A stretch of DNA of 64,000 nt from an uncultured Erythrobacter sp. (GTDB lineage Bacteria > Pseudomonadota > Alphaproteobacteria > Sphingomonadales > Sphingomonadaceae): contig CANLZI010000001.1 of assembly GCA_947495555.1 (NCBI GenBank), forward strand, positions 472,861-536,860, given 5' to 3'. The notes beneath the pieces were generated by a model that worked only from the letters and a program-made list of their open reading frames with translations, was not told the origin of the DNA and did not search any database. Position 1 is the first letter of the stretch. Every line of letters begins with the position of its first letter. The translations under genes were made by a program, and so were the position numbers. Positions 9,218 to 18,042 of the stretch are shown piece after piece.

Positions 9218-9638
9218 TGGTTAGGGTGTTGCGGGATATAAACGCAATATGGTTGCGGGGCCTAACCCACGGTGCTAGCAGGCTTTGACGGGGATAAATC
9301 GTGTTAACCTGCATTTTGTAGGGTTTACTCGGACAAAGACCCCAGACATCCATGGATTTCCATTCATGGAGTTTCGCAACAGGTTGATGCATTGATGAGA
9401 CGTCCCTCCCCGCACATCCAAAAGCAGCGCGAACAGCGCGCTATGGATATTGGCGGCAGGACTGCGACCGATTGGCGCAATCTCACCCTTGCAGACACAG
9501 AACTTTTGCCCCGCCGGCTGGCAGCCCGGGGCCGAACCTACAACGCCGGTCGCCAACATTATTTGGCCGGCTCCCACACATATGTGCGCTCTTGGGATGG
9601 AGGCTCGTCCCCACCCCCCGGCGCTCGGAGAATAATAA
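9218..9638 (+). promoter_or_regulatory. long structured 5' region of rne
   Basis: This 421-base stretch between the amidase and rne starts has no convincing gene. It must contain both promoters and probably a long rne leader. Visible structures are a perfect 6-bp hairpin at 9349-9370 (TCCATG/CATGGA, 10-nt loop) and another at 9426-9442 (AGCGCG/CGCGCT, 5-nt loop). A GGAG ribosome binding site lies at 9627-9630, 8 bases before the rne ATG. Long rne leaders mediating autoregulation by RNase E cleavage are known in enterobacteria; that the same holds here is inference. A TTGACG at about 9286 could be a -35 box but has no well-spaced -10. Confidence 0.4.
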
Positions 9639-12359
9639 ATGGCAACGCGCATGCTAATCGACGCGCGCCACCCGGAAGAAACGCGGGTGGCGGTGCTCAA
9701 AGGCAATCGGATCGAAGAATTTGATTTTGAATCTGCCGAACACAAGCAGATTAAAGGCAATATCTACCTCGCTAAAGTAACCAGAGTTGAACCATCACTG
9801 CAGGCTGCATTCGTCGATTTCGGCGGCAACCGGCACGGCTTTCTGGCCTTTAGCGAAATCCACCCTGACTATTATCAGATCCCTCATGAAGACCGCGAGC
9901 AATTGCTGGCCGAAGAGGCCGAGGCTGCTGAAGAAGAAGCACGCCTGCGCGCCGAGGAAGAAGAAAGCGGCGTATCGCCGGGTGATGAATATGATGCCGA
10001 AGACGAATCGGCAGAAGCTTTGGCCGAAGATTTGGCGGAAGATGGCGTCGAGGAAATCGACACCAGCGAGAAAGACAAAGTCGACACCATCGAAGACGGT
10101 CAGGTCGATAATGACGATGACGATTCGTCCGATGACGACGATGATGATTCGGACGACGATGACGACGATGATTCAGACGAAAACAACAATTCTGACGACG
10201 ACGATAATCGGGGCAAAGGTTCTCGCCGTGGTCGCGGACGTGGTCGCCGTGGTCGTCGCCAAGGTGGCGGCAAACCTCGTGGACGCTCCAAGCAAGTAGA
10301 CGAAGTACGGGCCAAGCGTCAGGCACTGCGTCGCCGCTATAAAATCCAGGACGTCATTCAGCGCCGTCAGGTGCTGTTGGTGCAAGTGGTCAAGGAAGAG
10401 CGCGGCAATAAAGGCGCTGCCCTGACCAGCTATCTCAGCCTGGCAGGCCGTTACACGGTTCTGATGCCCAACTCGTCGCACGGCGGCGGTATCAGCCGCA
10501 AAATCAGTTCGGCTGGCGATCGCAAACGCCTGAAGCAAGTTGTGTCTGATCTCAGCCTGCCCAAGACCATGGGTCTGATTGTTCGGACCGCTGGCCTCAG
10601 CCGCACGAAGACTGAGATCCGCCGCGACTTCGACTATCTCGCCCGTCTCTGGGACGAGATTAGAACAAAGACATTGTCCTCAACCGCGCCCGCATTGATC
10701 CATTCCGATTCGGATCTGATCAAGCGCGCCATCCGCGACATCTACAATCGAGAAATCGAAGAAGTCGTGGTCGAAGGTGAGGAAGGTTACAAGCTGGCCA
10801 AGCAGTTTATGAAGCTTTTGATGCCCAGCCACGCTCGCCGGGTAAAGGCCTATTCTGATCCCGTGCCTTTGTTCCAGCGTTATGGGGCTGAGGATCAATT
10901 GCGGGCGATGTACGATCCCGTCGTCCAACTGAAATCGGGTGGCTATCTGGTCATCAATCCGACCGAGGCCTTGGTCTCGATCGATATCAACTCGGGCCGG
11001 TCGACCAAGGAACACGGCATTGAGCAAACTGCTGTTGCGACCAATGTCGAAGCAGCGCGAGAGATTGCCCGTCAATTGCGTCTGCGCGATATGGCCGGAT
11101 TGGTCGTGATCGACTTTATCGACATGGAATATAGTTCCAATGTCCGCAAAGTTGAGAAGGCGATGAAGGACGCGCTCAAGAACGATCGCGCGCGCATTCA
11201 AGTCGGCCGTATTTCAGGCTTTGGCCTGATGGAAATGAGCCGCCAACGCTTGCGCACAGGGGTTCTGGAAGCAACCACCCGCGAATGTCCGCATTGTGAT
11301 GGCACCGGATTGGTCCGCACGGCATCTTCGGCGGGTCTTTCGGCGCTGCGTATCATCGAAGATGAAGCGGCTAAGGCCAAGGGCACAATCATCACCCTGG
11401 CAGCCAGCACGGAAGCGGCGGTTTATCTGCTCAATTCCAAGCGAAGCGATTTGGCTGAGATTGAAGCCCGTTACAATGTATCGGTCGAGGTCATTCCAGA
11501 AGGCGAAGATGAAGGCGCCAAAATGTCGGTCGGCAGTTCTGGCCCTCGTCCCACCAAGGCTCCTAAATTTGAACCTATCGTCGATGATGACGATGATGAT
11601 GATGACATCGAAGACGAGGCTCAGGACAATGATGATCGCGATGATCGCGATGATGATGGTGAGCCCCGCAAGAAGCGTCGTCGCCGCCGCCGTGGTGGCC
11701 GTGGTCGCAACAAGAATCGCCGCGACGAGCAGTCCGATAACAACGGATCAGATGACAATGAAAGCAGCGATGACCAATCACCCGATGCCTCTCGCGATGG
11801 CGATGCCGAAACCGAAGATGGTGACGACAAGCCCAAGAAGCGTCGCCGCCGTGGTGGCAGAGGCCGTGGCAAGGGCAAATCCGATCAGGCTGAGGGCGAA
11901 GGCACGAGTGAGCAGGCCGACACTTCAGACAGCGAAGCGCCCATAGAAAAGGCCACCGCATCGGTTGCACCGCCAGCAGAAGACGTGCCTGGGGCCGAAG
12001 AAAAGCCTAAGCGCAAACGTGCACCGCGTAAGAAGAAAGCGGATGTTGACGCGGATGCAGCGGTAGCTGAAACGCCTGCTGACTCTTCGGCTGAGACAGA
12101 AGCACCGGCCGAAGAAAAGCCCAAGCGCAAACGCGCGCCTCGCAAGAAAAAGGTTGAGGACGCTGCTCCGCAAGAAGCAGCCGCTGAAACCGAGGCCAAG
12201 GCAGAAGACAAACCTGCGGCCAAGCCAAAGCGCGCTTCCAGGGCAAAAGCTGCCACCAAACCCAAGGCAGAAGCAAAAGCCAAGGGCGCCGATGATGCAT
12301 CAGAATCTACCGATGCTCAGCCACGCAAGGGCTGGTGGCAACGCACATTTGGTGAGTGA
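9639..12359 (+). CDS. rne: ribonuclease E
   Basis: RNase E is the main mRNA-decay and rRNA/tRNA-processing endonuclease. The S1 domain (GNIYLAKVTRVEPSLQAAFVDFG) is split by an insertion at about residues 85-225 holding a D/S tract (about 157-190) and an Arg/Gly-rich stretch; such insertions are typical of alphaproteobacteria. The catalytic aspartates are in LVSIDINSGRST (near 448) and VVIDFIDM (near 490), and the zinc-link CPHCDGTG is near 550. The C-terminal third is low-complexity, with alternating acidic and Arg/Lys-rich blocks that probably bind RNA and degradosome partners, and ends in the conserved-looking KGWWQRTFGE. Confidence 0.97.
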   Translation: MATRMLIDARHPEETRVAVLKGNRIEEFDFESAEHKQIKGNIYLAKVTRVEPSLQAAFVDFGGNRHGFLAFSEIHPDYYQIPHEDREQLLAEEAEAAEEEARLRAEEEESGVSPGDEYDAEDESAEALAEDLAEDGVEEIDTSEKDKVDTIEDGQVDNDDDDSSDDDDDDSDDDDDDDSDENNNSDDDDNRGKGSRRGRGRGRRGRRQGGGKPRGRSKQVDEVRAKRQALRRRYKIQDVIQRRQVLLVQVVKEERGNKGAALTSYLSLAGRYTVLMPNSSHGGGISRKISSAGDRKRLKQVVSDLSLPKTMGLIVRTAGLSRTKTEIRRDFDYLARLWDEIRTKTLSSTAPALIHSDSDLIKRAIRDIYNREIEEVVVEGEEGYKLAKQFMKLLMPSHARRVKAYSDPVPLFQRYGAEDQLRAMYDPVVQLKSGGYLVINPTEALVSIDINSGRSTKEHGIEQTAVATNVEAAREIARQLRLRDMAGLVVIDFIDMEYSSNVRKVEKAMKDALKNDRARIQVGRISGFGLMEMSRQRLRTGVLEATTRECPHCDGTGLVRTASSAGLSALRIIEDEAAKAKGTIITLAASTEAAVYLLNSKRSDLAEIEARYNVSVEVIPEGEDEGAKMSVGSSGPRPTKAPKFEPIVDDDDDDDDIEDEAQDNDDRDDRDDDGEPRKKRRRRRRGGRGRNKNRRDEQSDNNGSDDNESSDDQSPDASRDGDAETEDGDDKPKKRRRRGGRGRGKGKSDQAEGEGTSEQADTSDSEAPIEKATASVAPPAEDVPGAEEKPKRKRAPRKKKADVDADAAVAETPADSSAETEAPAEEKPKRKRAPRKKKVEDAAPQEAAAETEAKAEDKPAAKPKRASRAKAATKPKAEAKAKGADDASESTDAQPRKGWWQRTFGE
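10108..10206 (+). repeat. GAY-rich low-complexity tract inside rne
   Basis: About 100 bases made almost only of GAT/GAC codons with scattered TCG/TCC and AAC/AAT codons encode the Asp/Ser/Asn tract in the S1 insertion of RNase E. Nearly repeated units such as GATGACGACGATGAT make it prone to replication slippage and length variation. A similar shorter tract lies at about 11582-11610. Confidence 0.8.
11994..12153 (+). repeat. two near-identical 46-bp repeats encoding a basic module in RNase E
   Basis: Bases 11994-12039 and 12108-12153 are near copies (aligned start to end, differing mostly at third positions) and both encode AEEKPKRKRAPRKKK. The intervening bases encode an Ala/Asp/Glu-rich linker. 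The duplicated Lys/Arg block is a probable RNA-binding motif of the C-terminal scaffold. Confidence 0.8.
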
Positions 12360-12367
12360 TCATAACG

Positions 12368-12387
12368 CTTCGATCTTTTGATCGGAG
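12368..12387. terminator. possible hairpin between convergent rne and methyltransferase genes
   Basis: A stem of 8 pairs including one wobble (CTTCGATC/GATCGGAG, TTTT loop) starts 9 bases after the rne stop. There is no U-run on either side, so rho-independent activity is doubtful. Confidence 0.3.
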
Positions 12388-12442
12388 ACTGCATCCATAA
12401 ATAGACGCAAACGACAGGGCGGGCCCGTGGACTAATTCAGGT

Positions 12443-13081
12443 TCATGCGCCCGCCTTGCGCGCGATTCCCCATTCGTTCCATCCCGCAAAGCGCGGGGTC
12501 TTGGGGATGTAACCCTGCCCCAAAGGCTCGACATCGAAGCCCGCACCGCGCAGCGCAGAGCCGACCGGGCGGGTCAAATGGCACCCTCCACACAATCGTT
12601 TCCACACAGGTTCGATCCGTTCTTGCCATTTGGACACATTGGTGTCGGGCGCTCTGCCATGTTCCAAGAACAGCAAGCGCCCACCCGGTTTCAGAATTCG
12701 CCGCATTTCTGACATCACCTTGTCGGGATCATCCACCGAACAAAGCGTGTAGGTGCAAACAACGGTATCAAAGCTGCTGCCAGCAAAGGGTATGTCCTCC
12801 CCAACGCCTTCGCGAATATCCACAGAGGTGCCAAGTCGGGCGCTGGCCAGTTCTCGTGTATCGTTCAGCAAGCCTGCATGTGGATCAATCCCCGCATAGC
12901 TGGTGATCGCCGCCGGATCATACATTTCCTGATTGATTCCGCCGCCGCAGCCCAGTTCGAACACGGCACCGGTGGCCAAGGGAACCAACTGCGAGCGCCG
13001 TTTCATAATCTGACCCTGGCTACACGCCAGCTTGATCAGTCCGGGCAACACGCGCCTATCATACCACTGTTGTATTCCCAT
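12443..13081 (-). CDS. class I SAM-dependent methyltransferase
   Basis: The protein has a complete class I methyltransferase core: motif I FELGCGGGINQ, acidic end of strand 2 in AGIDPHAGL, VVCTYTLCSVDDP (motif IV region) and RRILKPGGRLLFLEHG. The order and the phrase LFLEHGRAPD resemble the thiol/METTL7-like and UbiE-like small-molecule methyltransferases; the substrate cannot be stated. I start at the ATG at 13081 because GGAGG lies 6 bases upstream; an ATG at 13096 would add five residues. It converges on rne. Confidence 0.8.
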   Translation of the reverse strand: MGIQQWYDRRVLPGLIKLACSQGQIMKRRSQLVPLATGAVFELGCGGGINQEMYDPAAITSYAGIDPHAGLLNDTRELASARLGTSVDIREGVGEDIPFAGSSFDTVVCTYTLCSVDDPDKVMSEMRRILKPGGRLLFLEHGRAPDTNVSKWQERIEPVWKRLCGGCHLTRPVGSALRGAGFDVEPLGQGYIPKTPRFAGWNEWGIARKAGA

Positions 13082-13162
13082 CGGTCCCCTCCACAAGTCC
13101 GACGAAACGAAGGGTGGAAGCTATGCTGAACGCGCCTGCACCGCAAGCTACTAATTTTAGGG

Positions 13163-13909
13163 CTATTCTGGGATACGCTCGCCCTGCCAATCAAACACAT
13201 TCCCGCTGTCATCGGGGCCAAGGCCCATCACAACATCGATCAGCATTCGCGCAGAGTGATCGGGGCTGAACAATTTGCCGTCCGCGACGTTCGATTGAAA
13301 CGGCTGAGACAAGTCTGTTGCCACTGTGCCAGGATGAAGACCCACCACCGCAGCATCTGAGTGGGTGCGGCCGAGCTCTATCGCAAAATTGCGGATCAGC
13401 ATGTTGAGCGCGGCTTTTGACGCACGATAGCTGTGCCATCCACCCAGCCCATTGTCCGAAATAGAGCCAACCCGCGCCGACAAGGCGGCAAACACACTGC
13501 GTTTCTGTCGTGGAAACAATGGCAAGATATGCTTTGCGATCAAGGCCGGCCCGATGGTGTTGAGCTCCAGAACACGAGCCATATGGCCTGCATCAATGCG
13601 CTTGAACGTGCGTTCCGGGCTGCTGCCATCGGGCAAAGTCAGAACGCCGCTCGCCACGATGACGCATTCGGGCGGCTGGTCGCCCATCATCTCGGCAGCC
13701 GCAGCAATGCTAGCTTCATCGGTCAGATCAAAGGCAAAGGGCTGCGCTTGATCCAGCTCGATTGGTTGTCCGGCGCGAGAACCTGCATAGATCCGCTCGC
13801 ATCCACGCCGCGCCAATTCCTCGCACAGCGCGCGACCGATTCCTCCACTCGCTCCGAAAACTGCCGCGCTTTGCGGCCAAGGGTGAGGATTGTCGGGATC
13901 ATCGCGCAT
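13163..13909 (-). CDS. short-chain dehydrogenase/reductase (CsgA-like)
   Basis: The 248-residue protein has the SDR cofactor motif GASGGIGRALCEELARRG, an Asn in LELNTIGPAL, the active-site Ser region ALSARVGSIS and YRASKAALNML with the catalytic Tyr and Lys. The product most resembles the CsgA/sniffer-type SDRs annotated as cell-cell signalling proteins, but substrate and cofactor preference are unknown. Its upstream region (13910-14139) is shared with the divergent sdhB. Confidence 0.85.
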   Translation of the reverse strand: MRDDPDNPHPWPQSAAVFGASGGIGRALCEELARRGCERIYAGSRAGQPIELDQAQPFAFDLTDEASIAAAAEMMGDQPPECVIVASGVLTLPDGSSPERTFKRIDAGHMARVLELNTIGPALIAKHILPLFPRQKRSVFAALSARVGSISDNGLGGWHSYRASKAALNMLIRNFAIELGRTHSDAAVVGLHPGTVATDLSQPFQSNVADGKLFSPDHSARMLIDVVMGLGPDDSGNVFDWQGERIPE

Positions 13910-14033
13910 ACCGACCAGACGCTTGGCGCAAGACTAGGTTCCTTTGCAGAGTCATTGCGGCAAGTCTGCACACCGCGTTTGACCTCTAACGAAACACGTT
14001 GATGGGCCTGCGCTGGATCGATTGGGGACAGGC

Positions 14034-14054
14034 GGCAACAACGCTTGTGTTGCC
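14034..14054. promoter_or_regulatory. perfect 7-bp hairpin upstream of sdhB
   Basis: GGCAACA (14034-14040) and TGTTGCC (14048-14054) are exact inverted repeats with a 7-base spacer, in the 230-base gap between the SDR and sdhB starts. It may be an operator or a leader hairpin; no U-run follows, so a terminator is unlikely. Confidence 0.35.
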
Positions 14055-14139
14055 CCGCACAATTGGTAAGTAGACCCAGCTTGGCTCAGGCACTAGATTG
14101 CCAAGAGCAACGTCTGCAAACGATCAGGATTTAGACCTC

Positions 14140-14919
14140 ATGGCCACTTTCACCCTGCCCAAGAATTCCAAGGTCAAGAAGGATGGCAATGTCCATCGGG
14201 CTGAAGGTGGCAATGTAAAGAAGTTCAAGATTTACCGGTTTGATCCCGATAGTGGCGCCAACCCGCGCTATGACACGTTCGAAATCGATCTGGATGAATG
14301 CGGACCGATGGTTTTGGACGCTCTGTTCAAGATCAAGAATGAAATTGACCCCACGCTGACATTCCGCCGTTCGTGCCGCGAAGGTATTTGCGGATCATGC
14401 GCGATGAATATGAACGGCAAAAATGGTCTGGCATGCACCTCTGCCATCGAGGATATGAAGGGCGAGATTCGCATCACGCCTTTGCCGCATATGGATGTGA
14501 TCAAGGATCTGGTCCCCGATTTCACCCATTTCTATGCGCAATACGCCTCTATCCGGCCTTGGCTGCAAACCGTAACGCCAACCCCCAGCGGGAAAGAACG
14601 TCTGCAGTCGCCAGAACAGCGCGAGCAATTGGACGGCCTGTACGAGTGTATCTTGTGCGCATGCTGCTCGACCGCCTGCCCCAGCTATTGGTGGAATTCC
14701 GACAAATTCCTTGGTCCTGCCATCCTGTTGCAGGCCTATCGCTGGTTGGCTGACAGCCGCGATGAAATGACTGGTGAGCGGCTCGATCAACTGGAAGATC
14801 CCTTCCGCCTGTATCGCTGCCACACCATCATGAATTGCGCCAATGTCTGCCCCAAAGGTCTCAGCCCGGCCAAGGCCATTGCAGAGACCAAGAAAATGAT
14901 GGCCGAGCGGAGCATCTGA
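14140..14919 (+). CDS. sdhB: succinate dehydrogenase iron-sulfur subunit
   Basis: SdhB passes electrons from the flavoprotein SdhA to ubiquinone through three clusters. The [2Fe-2S] ligands are in [13 protein letters not shown] and the later GLACTS; the [4Fe-4S] and [3Fe-4S] ligands are in [13 protein letters not shown] and [14 protein letters not shown]. The start at 14140 ([12 protein letters not shown]) has AGGAT-like bases upstream; the frame stays open to a TTG at 14098. The other subunits (sdhC, sdhD, sdhA) are not adjacent. Downstream genes follow closely: a hotdog protein at 7 bases and then an AFG1-type ATPase overlapping by 4. Confidence 0.96.
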   Translation: MATFTLPKNSKVKKDGNVHRAEGGNVKKFKIYRFDPDSGANPRYDTFEIDLDECGPMVLDALFKIKNEIDPTLTFRRSCREGICGSCAMNMNGKNGLACTSAIEDMKGEIRITPLPHMDVIKDLVPDFTHFYAQYASIRPWLQTVTPTPSGKERLQSPEQREQLDGLYECILCACCSTACPSYWWNSDKFLGPAILLQAYRWLADSRDEMTGERLDQLEDPFRLYRCHTIMNCANVCPKGLSPAKAIAETKKMMAERSI

Positions 14920-14925
14920 CGCCTC

Positions 14926-15381
14926 GTGGCGATTACAGATGACGTGTTTGACCATCGACCCGATCCGGAGAACCCGGGTTGGCACCATTGGAATCTGAAA
15001 GACGACACCCTGTTCAATGGCGCGGTGATGGGCAAGCTCGTCACCAGGCGCGAAGACGACAAGTGTCGCTTGCGCATGTTTCCCGAACGCAGGCATTTGA
15101 ATTTGCAGGGGGTGATCCACGGCGCGATTACCCAATCATTGATCGATATTGCCCTGTTTTCCGCCATGCGCGTGATCGGCACCGGCAATGCAGGCCCCTC
15201 TGTTACGTTGGAAATCTCCACCCAATTTGTGGGTGCAGGCGACGCCGATAGGCCACTGGATGCGGTGGCAGAGATCATGCAGGAAACCGGCAAGCTGGTG
15301 TTCTTGCGCGGTACGGTTGAACAAGGCGATCACAAGGTCGCGGCATTCTCGGGCATTGTGAGGAAATTCACGCCGCGATGA
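14926..15381 (+). CDS. PaaI-type hotdog-fold thioesterase
   Basis: The 151-residue protein matches the PaaI/4HBT thioesterase superfamily, with the helix segment LQGVIHGAITQSLIDIALF and the strand pattern SVTLEISTQFVGAG and LVFLRGTVEQGD. Such enzymes hydrolyse acyl-CoA thioesters in the cytosol; the acyl chain is unknown. It uses a GTG start 7 bases after the sdhB stop and its stop overlaps the next gene by 4 bases, so the three genes form one operon. Confidence 0.8.
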   Translation: MAITDDVFDHRPDPENPGWHHWNLKDDTLFNGAVMGKLVTRREDDKCRLRMFPERRHLNLQGVIHGAITQSLIDIALFSAMRVIGTGNAGPSVTLEISTQFVGAGDADRPLDAVAEIMQETGKLVFLRGTVEQGDHKVAAFSGIVRKFTPR

Positions 15382-16505
15382 GCAGCGTTCTGCACCGCTA
15401 TGAGGCGCTTATTGCCGCTGGCGAGCTGACCGAAGATGCGGATCAGAAGCAAGCCGTGTTGGCCCTCAATCGCTTGCAAAGTGAATTGGAGGCAGTGCCC
15501 AAGCGGGGTAGCATCTTGTGGCGCGCGCTGTCGGGAAAACCGAAGCCCGCCAAGGGCATTTACATGTGGGGCGGTGTTGGTCGCGGCAAGTCCATGTTGA
15601 TGGATTTGTTTCACGATAGTCTGGCGATTGATCGCAAGCGGAGAGCGCATTTTCACGCCTTCATGCAAGAGGTTCACGCGCTGCTCAACCAAGAGCGCAA
15701 GAAGGAAAGCGGCGACCCGATCCCTCCCGTTGCAGCAAGGCTGGCAGAGAATGTCCGGTGCCTCGCCTTTGACGAGATGGTGGTCAACAATTCTGCCGAT
15801 GCAATGATCATGAGCCGGTTGTTCAAGGCGCTGATCGTGGATGAAGGTGTAACCATCGTCACCACATCCAATCGCCCACCGTCCGATTTGTATAAGGACG
15901 GGCTGAACCGCGAGCATTTCCTGCCTTTTATCGATCTGATCGACGGAAGTTTAGAAACGATACCGCTCAATGGGCCGACCGATTACCGATTGGACCGCGT
16001 GGCCGGGCTGGACACATGGCATGTACCGCTGGGCGATGCCTCAACGGCAAAGGTGCGCGAGGCGTTTTTTCGGCTAACGGACTATAATCCCGAAGATGCT
16101 GACAATGTGCCCTCGCTGGAGCTGGAGGTCAGCGCCAAGCGAACTCTGCATGTGCCCAAATCGCTCAAAGGCGTCGCCGTGTTCAGTTTTAAGCGGTTGT
16201 GCGCACAAGCGAAGGGGGCGCCCGATTATCTGGCGATTGCCCGCTCGTTCCACAGCGTCATTCTGGTAGGCATCCCGCAAATGGGGCCGGATATGCGCAA
16301 TGAAGCCGCGCGCTTTGTTACGCTGATCGACACTTTGTACGAATATCGCGTGAAGCTGTTTGCGACCGCTGCGACCGAACCCGAGAGCCTCTATCAGGCT
16401 GGCGATGGCGCGTTTGAGTTTGAACGCACAGTCAGCCGGTTGAATGAAATGCGCAGCGATGAATATATGGCCGCTGGCCATGGCGCGGAGCAAGATCCGC
16501 AATAA
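15378..16505 (+). CDS. zapE: AFG1/ZapE family ATPase
   Basis: This 375-residue P-loop protein has Walker A GGVGRGKS near residue 65, Walker B CLAFDEM near 133 and the sensor-like IVTTSNRPPSDLY. In E. coli ZapE affects Z-ring behaviour; mitochondrial AFG1/LACE1 relatives act on respiratory-chain proteins. Here it overlaps the hotdog gene (ATGA) in an operon led by sdhB, which fits the respiratory role at least as well. The symbol follows the common annotation. Confidence 0.88.
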   Translation: MSSVLHRYEALIAAGELTEDADQKQAVLALNRLQSELEAVPKRGSILWRALSGKPKPAKGIYMWGGVGRGKSMLMDLFHDSLAIDRKRRAHFHAFMQEVHALLNQERKKESGDPIPPVAARLAENVRCLAFDEMVVNNSADAMIMSRLFKALIVDEGVTIVTTSNRPPSDLYKDGLNREHFLPFIDLIDGSLETIPLNGPTDYRLDRVAGLDTWHVPLGDASTAKVREAFFRLTDYNPEDADNVPSLELEVSAKRTLHVPKSLKGVAVFSFKRLCAQAKGAPDYLAIARSFHSVILVGIPQMGPDMRNEAARFVTLIDTLYEYRVKLFATAATEPESLYQAGDGAFEFERTVSRLNEMRSDEYMAAGHGAEQDPQ

Positions 16506-16517
16506 GTATCGTTGGGC

Positions 16518-16712
16518 TTAAGCCGCCTCGCGCGACTGGCCTTCTTCCATCCACTCGATCATCATGCCCAGGACATGGCGCAGGGATTGTTCCTGATTGT
16601 CCAGTTTCGCTTCAAGCGCTTCCAGGTGCTTCGCCTGACGTTCAACCAATGCCTGCAGTTCGGCCAATTCGGCCGATGCGGCAAGATCCGCTTCGCAATG
16701 TTCGTTCTTCAC
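16518..16712 (-). CDS. small predicted coiled-coil protein, 64 residues
   Basis: A GTG start at 16712 is preceded by AAAGG about 8 bases upstream. The product is an acidic helical protein with leucine heptads (LAELQALVERQAKHLEALEA) and ends MMIEWMEEGQSREAA. It converges on the ATPase gene with a 12-base gap. No family recognised; the heptad pattern and ribosome binding site make it likely real, but chance is not excluded. Confidence 0.55.
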   Translation of the reverse strand: MKNEHCEADLAASAELAELQALVERQAKHLEALEAKLDNQEQSLRHVLGMMIEWMEEGQSREAA

Positions 16713-16815
16713 AGCCTAAACCTTTTCGCAGCTTTGCAATCGATCGAAGTTCAGCATAGTGGCGTAAAGGCATGAAAATTGGGTTAGTAAGCGCGTGCTA
16801 AGCGTAAATCAGCAG

Positions 16816-18042
16816 TCAAACCAGTATTTCTGCCGCCGGTCCCTGCCCCAAAAACGCCGCTGGAGAGGCCGTTGCGCCATAGGCACCGGCACAGAACACA
16901 GCGACCAGATCGCCTACTTTGGCTGCAGGCAAATGGGCTTTGTCCGCCAATCGATCGAGCGGCGTGCACAGGCACCCCACCACATTGACCACTTCTTCGG
17001 GCTCGGCATCAAACCGGCTTGCGATTGCTACGGGATAATTGCGTCGGACCACAGTTCCAAAATTGCCCGAGGCAGCCAATTGGTGATGCAGCCCGCCGTC
17101 GGTGATCAGATAGGTGAGATCGTGGCTGTCTTTCTTGTCGACAATGCGGGTGAGATAGACCCCGCCCTCGCCCACCAGATAGCGGCCCAACTCGATACAG
17201 AAATCCGTCTCTGCCAAATTGTCTGGCAATTGATCGAACAATCGGTCCAGCGCGTCGCCAATTGGTGCAAGGTCTATCGCTTCATCACCGGGGAAATAGG
17301 GGATGCCAAAGCCGCCGCCCATGTTCAATTTTGGCAAAGGTGCGCCAATCTGATCAGAGAGAGTTTCCGCTAATTTCAACACATTACCTTGTGTTTCTAT
17401 AATGGCTTCTACATTTAGCGCCTGACTGCCAGTGAAGATGTGTAGCCCGCGCCATTCCGCGCTCGCAGCGATGATCTGTTTGGCGAGGTCAGGAACGCGA
17501 TGCGCATCCACCCCAAATGGCTTGGCACCCCCACCCATCTTCATGCCCGAACCGCGCAATTCAAACTCGGGATTGACCCGGATTGCCATGCGCGGCGCGA
17601 TGCCCATGCGCTCTCCAATCGCCAGAGTGCGTGCGGCCTCTCCTTCGGACTCGCAATTTAGCGTCACGCCGGCGGAAATTGCGGCTTCCAGCTCTCCGTC
17701 ACACTTTCCCGGCCCAGCAAAGCTGACTCGCGCTGGATCGATCCCGGCGGCCAGCGCAATCGCCAGTTCGCCGTCAGAAGCGATATCGAAACCGTCTACC
17801 AACCCTGCCATGTGCCGCAGCACAGGCTCAAACGGGTTGGCTTTGACAGCATAATTTATGCCCAAGCGATCAGGCATCGCCGCGCGCAAAGCCGCCATCC
17901 GCCTGTCCAGATGCTGGGCGGAATAGACAAACAGCGGGGTTTGTCCGGCCTGCTCCACCAATTGACTGGCGGTGCGTCCACCGACAGCAAGCTCGCCGTC
18001 AAGCGTCTGATAGCCTTCAGGAATTGGGCCAAGCGGTTTCAT
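16816..18042 (-). CDS. PLP-dependent decarboxylase, exosortase A system-associated
   Basis: This is a fold-type III PLP enzyme of the ornithine/diaminopimelate decarboxylase superfamily. The PLP lysine is in NYAVKANPFEPVL, the phosphate-binding glycines in NMGGGFGIPYFPG, and a conserved Cys in VVGCLCTPLDRLAD. The phrases SFAGPGK, GSGMKMGGGAKPFGV and ITDGGLHHQLAASGNFG match, as I remember it, the family found with exosortase A/PEP-CTERM loci (TIGR03099). The substrate is unknown; coupling with an AMP ligase and an ACP suggests it acts on a carrier- or CoA-bound amino acid. The ATG overlaps the ligase stop (ATGA). Confidence 0.88.
   Translation of the reverse strand: MKPLGPIPEGYQTLDGELAVGGRTASQLVEQAGQTPLFVYSAQHLDRRMAALRAAMPDRLGINYAVKANPFEPVLRHMAGLVDGFDIASDGELAIALAAGIDPARVSFAGPGKCDGELEAAISAGVTLNCESEGEAARTLAIGERMGIAPRMAIRVNPEFELRGSGMKMGGGAKPFGVDAHRVPDLAKQIIAASAEWRGLHIFTGSQALNVEAIIETQGNVLKLAETLSDQIGAPLPKLNMGGGFGIPYFPGDEAIDLAPIGDALDRLFDQLPDNLAETDFCIELGRYLVGEGGVYLTRIVDKKDSHDLTYLITDGGLHHQLAASGNFGTVVRRNYPVAIASRFDAEPEEVVNVVGCLCTPLDRLADKAHLPAAKVGDLVAVFCAGAYGATASPAAFLGQGPAAEILV

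Noticed and set aside
9394..9724. Open frame in the rne leader running into rne
   Set aside because: It overlaps the rne start in another frame, lacks a domain and has Arg/Pro/Gly-rich shadow-like composition.
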